Shown here: piece by piece, positions 1 through 7,230 of the stretch | Layout of the letters: each line of letters opens with the position of its first letter | How positions within the stretch are numbered: the first letter of the stretch is position 1 | NCBI GenBank assembly: GCA_020026375.1 | Contig: JAHHQN010000033.1 | Span: 1 to 18,656, forward strand | From: Alistipes sp. | GTDB lineage: Bacteria > Bacteroidota > Bacteroidia > Bacteroidales > Rikenellaceae | Direction of reading: 5' to 3' | Length of the DNA stretch: 18,656 bases | Program-made: the position numbers and the translations under genes | The notes under the pieces: generated by a model | Seen by the model: the letters and a program-made list of their open reading frames with translations, nothing else | The model's database searches: none | Told to the model about the DNA's origin: nothing

Positions 1-57
1 TAGAGCACTTGCTTTGCAAGCAAGGGGTCAAGGGTTCGACTCCCTTATTCTCCACCA
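1..57 (+). tRNA. tRNA-Ala (anticodon UGC), 5' end cut off by the window
   Basis: The visible part starts in the D-arm. The anticodon stem is CTTGC/GCAAG around the loop TTTGCAA, giving anticodon TGC (Ala). The T-arm is AAGGG-TTCGACT-CCCTT, followed by the 3' acceptor strand ATTCTCC, discriminator A and an encoded CCA ending at 57. Position 70 is T, which would allow the G3-U70 pair that identifies alanine tRNAs, but the 5' acceptor strand is outside the window. A strong terminator follows within 5 nt, so this is the last gene of its transcript. Confidence 0.93.
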
Positions 58-61
58 GACG

Positions 62-93
62 AAAAGAGTGATTTTTCAATCACTCTTTTTTTT
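62..93 (+). terminator. Rho-independent terminator after tRNA-Ala
   Basis: The inverted repeat AAAAGAGTGATT / AATCACTCTTTT encloses a TTTC loop and runs into an uninterrupted T-run ending at 93. It starts 5 nt after the tRNA CCA, so it ends the tRNA-Ala transcript. Confidence 0.9.
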
Positions 94-268
94 GTATATC
101 CCCCTCCTCATTCATCACACCGCTCCCCTTCAGAAAACATCAAACGGAGCTGCGGCATTCTTCAGACATTTAAAGAATAATTCAAGGCTGCACCGAGGAC
201 TCTTACAGAGTCATTTCAAGGATTTTATAAAATAGTATTTATTCTTGCAAAGCAACGATAAGCAACCG

Positions 269-308
269 AAAAAAACAGAGGAGGAAAACCATAAGTTTTC
301 CTCCTCTG
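269..308 (-). terminator. Terminator for the minus-strand phosphoesterase gene
   Basis: A perfect 13-bp stem joins 276-288 (CAGAGGAGGAAAA) and 296-308 (TTTTCCTCCTCTG) around a 7-nt loop. On the minus strand it is followed by seven Ts (A-run 269-275). It lies about 120 nt past the phosphoesterase stop codon, so the transcript would have a long 3' UTR that includes the 350-375 hairpin. Confidence 0.85.
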
Positions 309-430
309 ACTGCTAAAATATCAGTTATTTTTTGCAGCATTCCCCAGATAAAATCCGTAATGTGACACGGATTTTGCATCAGCTTCGGGAATCAGGAGTC
401 CCCCCCCCAATGGGAAGCTCCATGCAACAT

Positions 431-2272
431 CTATTTTGTCTGCTTAATCTCCCAGATTGAACCGTCAATCAGCGAGGTGTATATTGTTCCGTCCTCTGCC
501 GTTTCAAAACCGTTCATGGCGGAAGAACCTAATTTGTAGGTCCAAAGGAGCGATCGGCTTTTTATGTCAACGGCAGCAAGAACACCACTCTTCGAGCCGA
601 GATATGCAATGCCTTTGCTTTCGGCAACGATACATGGCGTATGCTCGTAACCGAATCCGGCGTCAACGACGAATGCCGGTTCCGGTTTTTTGCAGTCCGT
701 TCTCACGGCGATGAGTTCTCCGTCCATTGTCTTTGCCAGGACGTATTTTTTGTCGTTAGAAACACCGAGGCTCTCTCTTACCTTATATTTACCGTCGAAA
801 TTTGTTCTCCAAATCACTTCGCCGGTCTTTTTGTCGAGGGCCGTCATGTATCTGTCGGGAGCAACAACAAACACTCTCTTTCCGACAACAACAGGGACGC
901 AGTTTCCGGGACCGAGCATATTTGCAGATCTTCCGTTGTTCCACTTCCATTTAAGTTCGCCCGTTTTCTTGTCAACGCATCTGAGGTAGATGTCCCACGC
1001 ACCGAAAAATATGTCATCTCCGTCAATAGTCGGTGCGGCCTGACAGTAATTGTTCAAATCGTTGATCGACCATTTCATGCTGCCTGTTGCAGTGTCCCAA
1101 CATTCAAATTTCTTGTAACCACCCTGATAAAGGTTTCCGTTTTCGACGACACCGTCAGCAACGTATGGACCTTCAGAGTCGTTTTCGCGGATAATGCGCC
1201 CGTCTTGTTTGTCGCACCAGAGCATTCGATTGTCCGAAGTGGGAACAACCAGACAGTTGCCGGCCACTGCAGGACGTGAGAACAGTGATGCGTTGGTCTT
1301 GAAGGACCAGTCTATGGTTCCGTCAGCCTTGTTGAGAGCTTTTACCTCGCCGAGCGAGTTTCCAAAATAGATTTTGTCCTCGTCGAATGCAAGACGTGTG
1401 AAGATTGAAGCATTGTCCTGGTAAATACGCCTGAGTGAAACACCTTGAGGCATTTCGCTTTTTTGCGCTTCTGCATATTTGAACTCAGGGTGCTTGTCGT
1501 TCATCTTGATGGCATACTGAAGTGTCTGCGCCTTGCCGAGATCCTTATTATAGATGAATAACGAGTCATTTTTTATTTCCACGTTCGAGTATCCATATTC
1601 AAGCCCCTTCTTTGTCATGTCAAGCGCACGGCATATAAAGGCGTCAATGTCACCACCCTTGTATTGGCGGAACATGTGGTAATGACCGCAAATGTGAGCA
1701 ACCGTAGGAAAACTTTGCAGAATGCTTACATAGTCCTGCCAGTTGTCAAGGTCGCTAGTGATGGGATAGTGGTTAATCGATATCACCTTTTTCCCCGGCG
1801 TCACCCGGTTTGAAAGTTCCTTTTTAAGCCATATAAGGTCTTCCTGCTTTATGTGTCCGTCTCCCATCTTCATATAGGGGCCGCAGTTAAGGCCTATGTA
1901 TATGATATCGTCGGATTCGAACACAAAACGGTCGTCCCCCCAAATGTCATTGAAAGTACGGGTAGCACTCTGTGACCAGTTGTTTTCGTGATTGCCGGGA
2001 ATGACATACAATGGTTTTTTGAGGTTGTCGAGAATGCTCTTGATATTACGCAGTTCTTCATCGCTTCCTTCATTGGAAAGGTCGCCTGCCAGAATTACAA
2101 ATTTAGAGTCATTGGCATTGATCTCCTCAACAATTTTTTTGAGTTGCGTCTCGTTGGCATTGCCCGGAGTAACGTGAATGTCGGCAAGCAGAGAGAATTT
2201 TTCGGCATTACTGCTTGAACAGCTGCAAAAGGCCAGAAGGGAAAAGGCCAGCAGTATCTTCTTTAGTGTCAT
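431..2272 (-). CDS. Lipoprotein with calcineurin-like metallophosphoesterase and PQQ-like beta-propeller domains
   Basis: The 613-residue protein has a short lipoprotein signal with the likely lipidated Cys at 18 (CSCSS region). Residues 25-225 carry the metallophosphoesterase motif set: D-x-H at D31/H33, GD at D64, GNHE at N94/H95, an isolated His at H168, and GHYH at H197/H199. These are the usual ligands of a two-metal site, so hydrolysis of a phosphoester is likely, but the substrate cannot be told. From about residue 280 to the end, blocks of the A-L-D-K-x-T-G-E-x-x-W type (for example near ALNKADGTIDW and ALDKKTGEVIW) mark a PQQ-like propeller, probably a binding or scaffold module. The gene has its own promoter (2308-2315) and terminator and is not part of the PUL. 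Its GC content is visibly lower than the genes to its right, and homopolymer C9/G9 tracts lie on both sides. This suggests acquisition, but it may only be lineage-specific. An upstream -7 element 35 nt before the ATG supports the chosen start. Confidence 0.85.
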   Translation of the reverse strand: MTLKKILLAFSLLAFCSCSSSNAEKFSLLADIHVTPGNANETQLKKIVEEINANDSKFVILAGDLSNEGSDEELRNIKSILDNLKKPLYVIPGNHENNWSQSATRTFNDIWGDDRFVFESDDIIYIGLNCGPYMKMGDGHIKQEDLIWLKKELSNRVTPGKKVISINHYPITSDLDNWQDYVSILQSFPTVAHICGHYHMFRQYKGGDIDAFICRALDMTKKGLEYGYSNVEIKNDSLFIYNKDLGKAQTLQYAIKMNDKHPEFKYAEAQKSEMPQGVSLRRIYQDNASIFTRLAFDEDKIYFGNSLGEVKALNKADGTIDWSFKTNASLFSRPAVAGNCLVVPTSDNRMLWCDKQDGRIIRENDSEGPYVADGVVENGNLYQGGYKKFECWDTATGSMKWSINDLNNYCQAAPTIDGDDIFFGAWDIYLRCVDKKTGELKWKWNNGRSANMLGPGNCVPVVVGKRVFVVAPDRYMTALDKKTGEVIWRTNFDGKYKVRESLGVSNDKKYVLAKTMDGELIAVRTDCKKPEPAFVVDAGFGYEHTPCIVAESKGIAYLGSKSGVLAAVDIKSRSLLWTYKLGSSAMNGFETAEDGTIYTSLIDGSIWEIKQTK

Positions 2273-2307
2273 GTTTGGTTAGGTTGGTTAGAGTTTGTTT
2301 CTTCAGA

Positions 2308-2315
2308 CAAAGATA
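2308..2315 (-). promoter_or_regulatory. -7 element for the phosphoesterase gene
   Basis: The minus strand reads TATCTTTG, a perfect TAnnTTTG. It implies a start near 2301 and a leader of about 28 nt before the ATG at 2272. Only a weak T-rich -33 region is seen near 2335-2338. The leader repeats CTAACC/CCAACC units. Confidence 0.6.
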
Positions 2316-2423
2316 CGACAAGGCGAGTGGATATAAAACAGAACTGTAATTTTTATTTTGGCTTCCGCAGAATCACACAGCAGACAGGACATGAGGGGGG
2401 GGGTTGCGCGTTGGGCCGAAAAC

Positions 2424-2459
2424 AAAAAAATCCTGATTCCGTACAGGAATCAGGATTTT
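2424..2459 (-). terminator. Terminator after tRNA-Phe
   Basis: A near-perfect stem of 14 bp (2427-2440 with 2446-2459) has a 5-nt loop. On the minus strand it is followed by a T-run (A-run 2424-2430). It sits about 30 nt after the tRNA 3' end. The 3' arm contains GGAATCAGGA, which recurs at 388-397 on the far side of the phosphoesterase gene. Confidence 0.88.
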
Positions 2460-2487
2460 ACCGCTTATTGCGGACTTTTCTTCAAAG

Positions 2488-2560
2488 TGGTACCACCAGG
2501 AATCGAACCGGGGACACAAGGATTTTCAGTCCTTTGCTCTACCAACTGAGCTATGGCACC
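2488..2560 (-). tRNA. tRNA-Phe (anticodon GAA)
   Basis: On the minus strand a full 73-nt cloverleaf is visible. The acceptor is GGTGCCA / TGGTACC, with one T-G pair and discriminator A. The D-arm is AGCTCAGTTGGTAGAGC. The anticodon stem is AAGGA/TCCTT with loop CTGAAAA, giving GAA (Phe). The T-arm is CCCCGGTTCGATTCCTGG. CCA is not encoded: the bases after the discriminator are CTT. It has its own promoter upstream and terminator downstream. Confidence 0.96.
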
Positions 2561-2606
2561 ATCATCGGCCCAACCGAAATCAGATGTTTTCCGTGGTTTG
2601 GGAGTG

Positions 2607-2638
2607 CAAATATAGACAAAGATTTCCAACAATCCAAA
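2607..2638 (-). promoter_or_regulatory. Promoter of tRNA-Phe (-33/-7)
   Basis: The minus strand shows TTTG at 2635-2638, a 20-nt spacer, and TATATTTG at 2607-2614. This matches the Bacteroidetes primary-sigma consensus (TTTG, 19-21 nt, TAnnTTTG). The start would lie near 2600, leaving a leader of about 40 nt to be removed from the tRNA 5' end. Confidence 0.8.
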
Positions 2639-2739
2639 CGGAATCGCAAAAAACTTCAAAAATTTTAAAATTTCGCCTCTACATCACACGCCACTCCCCT
2701 CAACAAGGCCCGGCACGCCAACTGCGGATATCGTATCGT

Positions 2740-2771
2740 GAGCGGGAGGACGATGCACCGTCCTCCCGCTC
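2740..2771 (-). terminator. Strong hairpin after the GH92 stop codon, possible terminator
   Basis: A perfect 13-bp GC-rich stem joins 2740-2752 (GAGCGGGAGGACG) and 2759-2771 (CGTCCTCCCGCTC) with a 6-nt loop. It starts 8 nt after the GH92 stop. The minus strand has no T-run after it, so it is either an atypical terminator or a 3'-end stabilising structure. Confidence 0.5.
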
Positions 2772-2778
2772 CGACACG

Positions 2779-5118
2779 CTATTTCATCTGCGGGCGGTCG
2801 CCCAGACGAATCTTCAGGTGACCGCCACGCACAACGTCTTCAAAGCGGATATGGGTGTCCGTCCACGCCTCTCCGTTGAGCGTCATCGACTGTATATAGT
2901 CGTTTTGAGGGGCATTGCCCTCGGTCTCTATCACGAACTCGCGCCCCGAATAGTAGCGCGGCGAGAGCTGCACGGTCACTCGGTCGAACAGCGGCGAACC
3001 GATACCGAAGACCGGCTCCTGCGCCGTCAGTCCCCTCACATCGAAGAGTCCCATCGACGAGATGACATACCACGCCCCCAGCTGTCCCTGATCCTCGTCC
3101 TGACCGTAGCCATAGCCGTGAATGCCGTCCGTACCGTAGAATTTGTGGAGTATGGAGCGCACCCACTTCTGGGTCAGATCGCCCCGACCGGCCTCGTTGA
3201 ACAACCACGAGATGTGCAGACAGGGCTGGTTGCCGTGGTTATACAGTGTCTCGAGACCTGCAAAGGCACTCACCTGCGTGCCGCCACCGAAAATCTTGGG
3301 TTCCGACACGGTAAAGATACTGTCAAGACGGGCATTGAACCGCTCCGCCCCCACCTTGTCGACCAATGTCTCCACATCGTGGGGAACATAGAAGGTATAT
3401 TGCCAGGCATTGCCCTCCTGAAATCCGCGCCACACCTCCATGGGTTTGAAGTCGGAGATAAATCTGCCGTCGGCCAGACGCGGACGCACGAAATCCGACT
3501 GCTCGTCATACAAGCGTTCCCAGCCTTTCGACAGGTACATCAGACGTTTGTAGTCGTCCTCGCGACCCAGCTCTTTGGCCCACTGAGCCAATGCCCACGA
3601 GGTGTAGGAATACTCCAGCGTGTGCGACGCGGAGAACATAAACGCCTCGTCGGGGCCTTCACCATGGTCGCGATGCGGCACATAGCCATATTCCGTGAAG
3701 AGGTGCGTATCGACCTTGCCGGCACCCAGAGGACGGTTCTCGCCACAGAGTTCATTCTTCAGACACGCCTCGTAGGCCAGCTCCTCGTCAAAATCCGTGA
3801 TGCCGCACTGATAAGCCGCCGCAATCAGTGCCGGCAGGAGATTGGTTCCCACACCCGACACATAGCGGCTGTTGGCCACACCGTCGGCCAACCACCCCGA
3901 ATCGCGATACACCAGCAGGTGGCTCGAGATGTAGTCGGCGAAATATTCGGGATAGGCCAGCGCCCACAACTGCGACAGGTTCCACTGCGCACCCCAGATG
4001 GCATCGGTATTATAGAGGTTGTGGACGGGGCGGCCCTCCTTGAGCGCAATCTGCCCCACACCGCCGTCGTGACGCGGATAGGTTCCCGACACATCGCTCG
4101 CAAAACCACGTCCCAGCAGCGCATGGTAGAGTCCCGTGTAGAACTTCACCTTGTCGTCGCGGTTGTCCGTCTCGACACGGATACGTCCCAGATACTCCTC
4201 CCAGGTCTTGTGGGAGAGCGCACGCGCCGCATCGAAATCCAGATTCCGCGCCTCGGAGAGCAGGTTCTCGTGTGCCGCCTCCACCGAGGTGTAGGAGAGT
4301 CCCACCCTGGCGGTCACCTGTTCGCCCTCTTCGGTGGCAAAATCCATATACAGACCGGCCCCCTGTCCCGAGGCCGCTCTCGAATTGCGGCACACCGAAT
4401 CGTAACGGAAGCTGCCCACCTCATAGGGTTGCTTGTCGACCTTGGCATAGAAATAGAGCGTCACACTCGCACCCGGCTGGTATTTCCTGACATATTCGGG
4501 TTCGGTAATGACCCAACCCTCGACATCGCCTGCGGCATTCATCTCCACACGGGCATCTCTCACCGCCCCACTCTCGCCCTGACGGCAACCGACGTTAAAG
4601 AGCAGACGGCTGCGCTCATGACGCGGATAGGTGAAGCGCTCGAAAGCCACACGCGGCGTGGAGGTCAGCTCCGCCCGTATGCCGTAGTCCTTCAACAGCA
4701 CGGAGTAATATCCGGCGGTCGCCACCTCGTCGGCGTGGTCAAAACGCGAGCGGTAGCCCCTGCCTGTCGTATCACCCACGGGTCCGGGAGTGGTTTTCAG
4801 CTCGCCACTGGCGGCCATCAGCGCCACACCGCCGACCTGAAATTCGTGGAAGACGGGGAAACCCTCCACCGTAGCGTCACGGTAGTCGTAGCCCGTGGCC
4901 TCCCAGCCCGACTTGTTGCCCACATGGGCATTGGTGGCCGGAGCAGGCTTGGCCATCGAAAACGGACAGGCTCCCGGTGCAAAATGAAACCAGCGGCAAT
5001 GTGCCGTTCCGATACGCGGTTCGACATACCGGGTCAACGACTCCTCCTGCGGAGTACCGCACGCCGCCATCAGGCTCGCCGCTCCGCACACAATGATTCC
5101 GAAAATTCTGCGCAACAT
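2779..5118 (-). CDS. GH92 alpha-mannosidase lipoprotein
   Basis: Glycoside hydrolase family 92 enzymes are Ca2+-dependent inverting exo-alpha-mannosidases that trim N-glycans or mannan. The family opening YVxPxIGT is seen as YVEPRIGTAH (residues 31-40), followed by WFHFAPGACPFSM. The motif QEGNAWQY (567-574) holds the likely general acid E568. QDEDQG (673-678) holds the paired Asp residues D674/D676 that act as the catalytic base in the family. The length (779 aa) is normal. The frame is open back to a Met at 5160, but the Met at 5118 gives a compact lipoprotein signal ending in LMAAC with Cys20, so I chose it. The gene is divergent from the ECF sigma gene, with promoters about 60 bp apart, and belongs functionally with the plus-strand N-glycan genes. 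At HGNQP (628-632) a Gln stands where I recall GNEP in many relatives, so linkage preference is uncertain. Confidence 0.9.
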   Translation of the reverse strand: MLRRIFGIIVCGAASLMAACGTPQEESLTRYVEPRIGTAHCRWFHFAPGACPFSMAKPAPATNAHVGNKSGWEATGYDYRDATVEGFPVFHEFQVGGVALMAASGELKTTPGPVGDTTGRGYRSRFDHADEVATAGYYSVLLKDYGIRAELTSTPRVAFERFTYPRHERSRLLFNVGCRQGESGAVRDARVEMNAAGDVEGWVITEPEYVRKYQPGASVTLYFYAKVDKQPYEVGSFRYDSVCRNSRAASGQGAGLYMDFATEEGEQVTARVGLSYTSVEAAHENLLSEARNLDFDAARALSHKTWEEYLGRIRVETDNRDDKVKFYTGLYHALLGRGFASDVSGTYPRHDGGVGQIALKEGRPVHNLYNTDAIWGAQWNLSQLWALAYPEYFADYISSHLLVYRDSGWLADGVANSRYVSGVGTNLLPALIAAAYQCGITDFDEELAYEACLKNELCGENRPLGAGKVDTHLFTEYGYVPHRDHGEGPDEAFMFSASHTLEYSYTSWALAQWAKELGREDDYKRLMYLSKGWERLYDEQSDFVRPRLADGRFISDFKPMEVWRGFQEGNAWQYTFYVPHDVETLVDKVGAERFNARLDSIFTVSEPKIFGGGTQVSAFAGLETLYNHGNQPCLHISWLFNEAGRGDLTQKWVRSILHKFYGTDGIHGYGYGQDEDQGQLGAWYVISSMGLFDVRGLTAQEPVFGIGSPLFDRVTVQLSPRYYSGREFVIETEGNAPQNDYIQSMTLNGEAWTDTHIRFEDVVRGGHLKIRLGDRPQMK

Positions 5119-5176
5119 ATATCTTATCGTGTTTTTTGATTTGCCAAATATTATGTTCATACATATTATACTTGTG

Positions 5177-5184
5177 CAAAGATA
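5177..5184 (-). promoter_or_regulatory. -7 element for the GH92 gene
   Basis: The minus strand reads TATCTTTG, a perfect TAnnTTTG, giving a start near 5170. The leader would be about 52 nt to the Met at 5118, or only about 10 nt to the Met at 5160, which favours the shorter protein. No good -33 TTTG is seen at the usual spacing, which may mean an activator is needed. Confidence 0.55.
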
Positions 5185-5212
5185 TATATTTTTTCCATTA
5201 AAAATGAGATGA

Positions 5213-5244
5213 ATTGCAAATTATCGCAAAATAACATAATTTTG
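5213..5244 (+). promoter_or_regulatory. Promoter of the ECF sigma / anti-sigma genes
   Basis: TTG at 5214-5216, a 20-nt spacer and TAATTTTG at 5237-5244 match the primary-sigma consensus. The start would be near 5251, leaving a leader of about 180 nt before the sigma ATG at 5432. A housekeeping promoter here would keep sigma and anti-sigma at a basal level, ready to respond to substrate. Confidence 0.6.
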
Positions 5245-5431
5245 CGTACAGGCCATCAATTAATAAATTTTATGTTAATTCTCGTGAATATTCCCGCACC
5301 CCCTGCATATTCATAAGAACAGACATTGCAGAAACAAAGGAAACAGACGACAACAACCTGCCGACGCCCAAAAAAAACGAAAACAGACAGGGCAGCAGAT
5401 GATTTTGCCCCCAAAATCAGAAAAGCGGAAT

Positions 5432-6031
5432 ATGAATGAGAACAATATGGAAATAGCGGACCGAAAAGGTGAAGAGTCCGAGTTCGGGAAATTCTACGAA
5501 ACCTACAAAACACGTTTCGAGAATTTCGCCTACGGCTACGTACAGGATTCCTATGTGGCCGAAGATATTGTCACCGATTCATTCGTCTACTTCTGGGAGA
5601 ACCGCTCCAAGATTGACGACACCTACAACCCCGCGGCCTACGTTCTGACCACCATTCGTCACAAAAGCCTCAACTACCTGCGCGACCTCAGAACCCGGAC
5701 CCGCATACAAAATCATCTCGGACAACTGCAACAGAGAATCATCGACGAGAATATCCGCTCACTGGAGCAATGCGACATCAGCATGCTCTTCACCGACGAA
5801 ATCCGCTCGCTGGTCAAGGCCTGTGTCGACCGCATGCCGGAACTGACACGCCAGGTTTTCAACGCCCGCAAACAGGAGGAACTCTCCTATCGGGAAATCG
5901 CCCAACGCCTCCACATCACCGAGCGACGCGTCGAAACCGAATTGGAAAAATCGAAGGAGCAACTCCGCAAGGCGTTGCAGGATTACCTTCCGGCAACGGC
6001 TCTGAGCCTATTCATCATGATGATTCACTAA
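5432..6031 (+). CDS. ECF-type RNA polymerase sigma factor (FecI-like, PUL-associated)
   Basis: This is a 199-residue sigma-70 family protein of the ECF group. Region 2 (about 18-85) contains the core-binding block AEDIVTDSFVYFWENR. Region 4 (about 125-180) carries the helix-turn-helix LSYREIAQRLHITERRVETE. There is no region 1 or 3, as expected for ECF factors. It is followed after 93 nt by a FecR-type anti-sigma factor and then by susC with an STN domain, the standard trans-envelope relay for host-glycan PULs in Bacteroidetes. It probably directs transcription of the downstream susCD-GH18 series and perhaps the divergent GH92 gene. The frame is open upstream to 5399; I prefer the ATG at 5432, but 5447 is also possible because ribosome binding sites in this phylum are weak. 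Confidence 0.88.
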   Translation: MNENNMEIADRKGEESEFGKFYETYKTRFENFAYGYVQDSYVAEDIVTDSFVYFWENRSKIDDTYNPAAYVLTTIRHKSLNYLRDLRTRTRIQNHLGQLQQRIIDENIRSLEQCDISMLFTDEIRSLVKACVDRMPELTRQVFNARKQEELSYREIAQRLHITERRVETELEKSKEQLRKALQDYLPATALSLFIMMIH

Positions 6032-6085
6032 AAAATCAAAAAAAACGGAAAAATTCTGTGGGAATCCGTTTCCATGAAGTGCTAT

Positions 6086-6119
6086 ATAGTAAAAGGTCCA
6101 CAAAAAAGACTTTTACTAT
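6086..6119 (+). promoter_or_regulatory. Hairpin directly before the anti-sigma start codon
   Basis: A perfect 10-bp inverted repeat, ATAGTAAAAG (6086-6095) and CTTTTACTAT (6110-6119), has a 14-nt loop and ends 5 nt before the ATG at 6125. A weaker repeat, AAACGGA (6043-6049) / TCCGTTT (6065-6071), lies just upstream. There is no T-run after it, so it is not a terminator. Its position suggests control of anti-sigma translation, or a check on the sigma:anti-sigma ratio. Confidence 0.4.
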
Positions 6120-6124
6120 CAGAC

Positions 6125-7060
6125 ATGAAGCAAGAAACACTATACCGTTTTTTCCGAGGTGATGCCTCCACAGCCGAACAACAGGACATCATGGACTGGC
6201 TGGACGCCTCACCCCTCCACCGCCGGCAGTTCGACCATGAACGTGCCGTCTACAATGCCCTGCTGCTGCACGGACCCGAACCACAAGCCGTCAGAAGAAT
6301 CAGAATCTCGTGGAGAAAAATCACCCGCTACGCCATGGAAACGGCGGCCGTCGTGCTGCTGGCCGCCGGCATGAGCTGGGCATACATCGATCGCCAACAG
6401 GAGAACTGGCAGCAGTTGACCACCCAGATTGCGGCCGGCGAGGGACAACGCATTCATCTCACCTTGCAGGACGGCACAAAAGTGTGGCTCAATTCCGGAG
6501 CTTCGCTCGAATATCCCGCCCTATTCACCGACGACCTGCGCCGCGTAACCCTCAAAGGTGAAGCCCTGTTCGATGTCACCAAAGACAAACAACGTCCCTT
6601 CATTGTCGACACCTATGCCTGCGAAGTGGAGGTGCTCGGCACCAAATTCAACGTGAATGCCGACAAGGAGGAGCAGACCTTCACAACGATGCTCATCGAC
6701 GGCAGTGTGAAAGTCTCGTCACACAGCAGCGACCAGCAGGTGATTCTCCGCCCCAACCAGCGCGTAAAGCTGCTCGCCGACGGCCATCTGATGCTCTCAG
6801 AATCGAACGACGCCAACGAATATCTGTGGACCGAGGATTTGATTCAGATTTCCGACCATACCCTGCCGGAGATGCTCGAGCGGCTGGAGCTGTGCTACGG
6901 CGTGCAAATCGATGTACAACTCAAGGAGATTCCCGAACTGAAAGCCATGGGTAAAATCCGCATCTCCGACGGTTTGGAACACGCACTCAATATCCTGCAA
7001 CACAACTGCAAATTCAGATACACCTACAACCACGACACCAGACAACTGGTCATCTACTAA
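6125..7060 (+). CDS. FecR-type anti-sigma factor, inner-membrane
   Basis: The 311-residue protein has a cytoplasmic N-terminal part (1-65, LYRFFRGDASTAEQQ...DWL) that should bind the sigma factor. One membrane helix follows at about 68-88 (AAVVLLAAGMSW). The periplasmic FecR domain (about 100-195) contains DGTKVWLNSGASLEYP, GEALFDV and VLGTKFNVNA. The C-terminal DUF4974 domain (about 238-311) starts at LPEMLERLELCYGV. The periplasmic part should contact the STN domain of the SusC protein encoded next. The frame opens at 6074, but that Met lies upstream of the hairpin and adds a basic stretch not typical of the family, so I use the Met at 6125 (MKQETLYRFF). It lies downstream of, and probably in one transcript with, the sigma gene. 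Confidence 0.88.
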   Translation: MKQETLYRFFRGDASTAEQQDIMDWLDASPLHRRQFDHERAVYNALLLHGPEPQAVRRIRISWRKITRYAMETAAVVLLAAGMSWAYIDRQQENWQQLTTQIAAGEGQRIHLTLQDGTKVWLNSGASLEYPALFTDDLRRVTLKGEALFDVTKDKQRPFIVDTYACEVEVLGTKFNVNADKEEQTFTTMLIDGSVKVSSHSSDQQVILRPNQRVKLLADGHLMLSESNDANEYLWTEDLIQISDHTLPEMLERLELCYGVQIDVQLKEIPELKAMGKIRISDGLEHALNILQHNCKFRYTYNHDTRQLVIY

Positions 7061-7140
7061 AACGACACTTCACAACTAACTGATAATAAACCCCAAAAAC
7101 TTCAACTGCCTATGAGATAAGACCCGCCTATTTTTCAAAA

Positions 7141-7230
7141 AATCCGTTTAATCGTTATCCCTCACCCGGATTACAGCATACGAAAAAAATATCCGAGACT
7201 GCGCCAATAGTTTCGGACACAGGATAACGA
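7141..7230 (+). promoter_or_regulatory. Structured susC leader with nested inverted repeats
   Basis: The leader between the anti-sigma gene and susC contains three inverted repeats. TCGTTATCC (7152-7160) pairs with GGATAACGA (7222-7230), 9 of 9. TCCGAGACT (7192-7200) pairs with AGTTTCGGA (7209-7217), 9 bp with one G-U. AATCCG (7141-7146) pairs with CGGATT (7167-7172). The first encloses the second, and the third competes with the first. No perfect plus-strand TAnnTTTG is present; the nearest are TAGTTTCG (7208) and CAGATTTG (7245). An ECF-type promoter would not be recognisable by eye. Confidence 0.45.

Larger units (their letters stand above)
58..430. other. Intergenic region between tRNA-Ala and the convergent phosphoesterase gene
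   Basis: I see no convincing gene in these 373 nt. The region holds the tRNA-Ala terminator (62-93), the minus-strand terminator of the phosphoesterase gene (269-308), a further 9-bp hairpin (AAAATCCGT 350-358 / ACGGATTTT 367-375, loop of 8) and a run of nine Cs at 400-408. The stretch 94-268 shows nothing recognisable. A 73-codon open frame starting inside the tRNA is not credible. Confidence 0.7.

Noticed and set aside
1..2560. Integrative element between the two tRNA genes
   Set aside because: There is no integrase, relaxase or transposase, and no copy of either tRNA 3' end on the other side. Only one extra gene is present.
2584..5139. 851-codon plus-strand open frame opposite the GH92 gene
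   Set aside because: It is the complement of a clearly recognised GH92 enzyme with intact catalytic motifs. The translation is rich in Arg/His and low-complexity, as expected of a GC-rich antisense frame.
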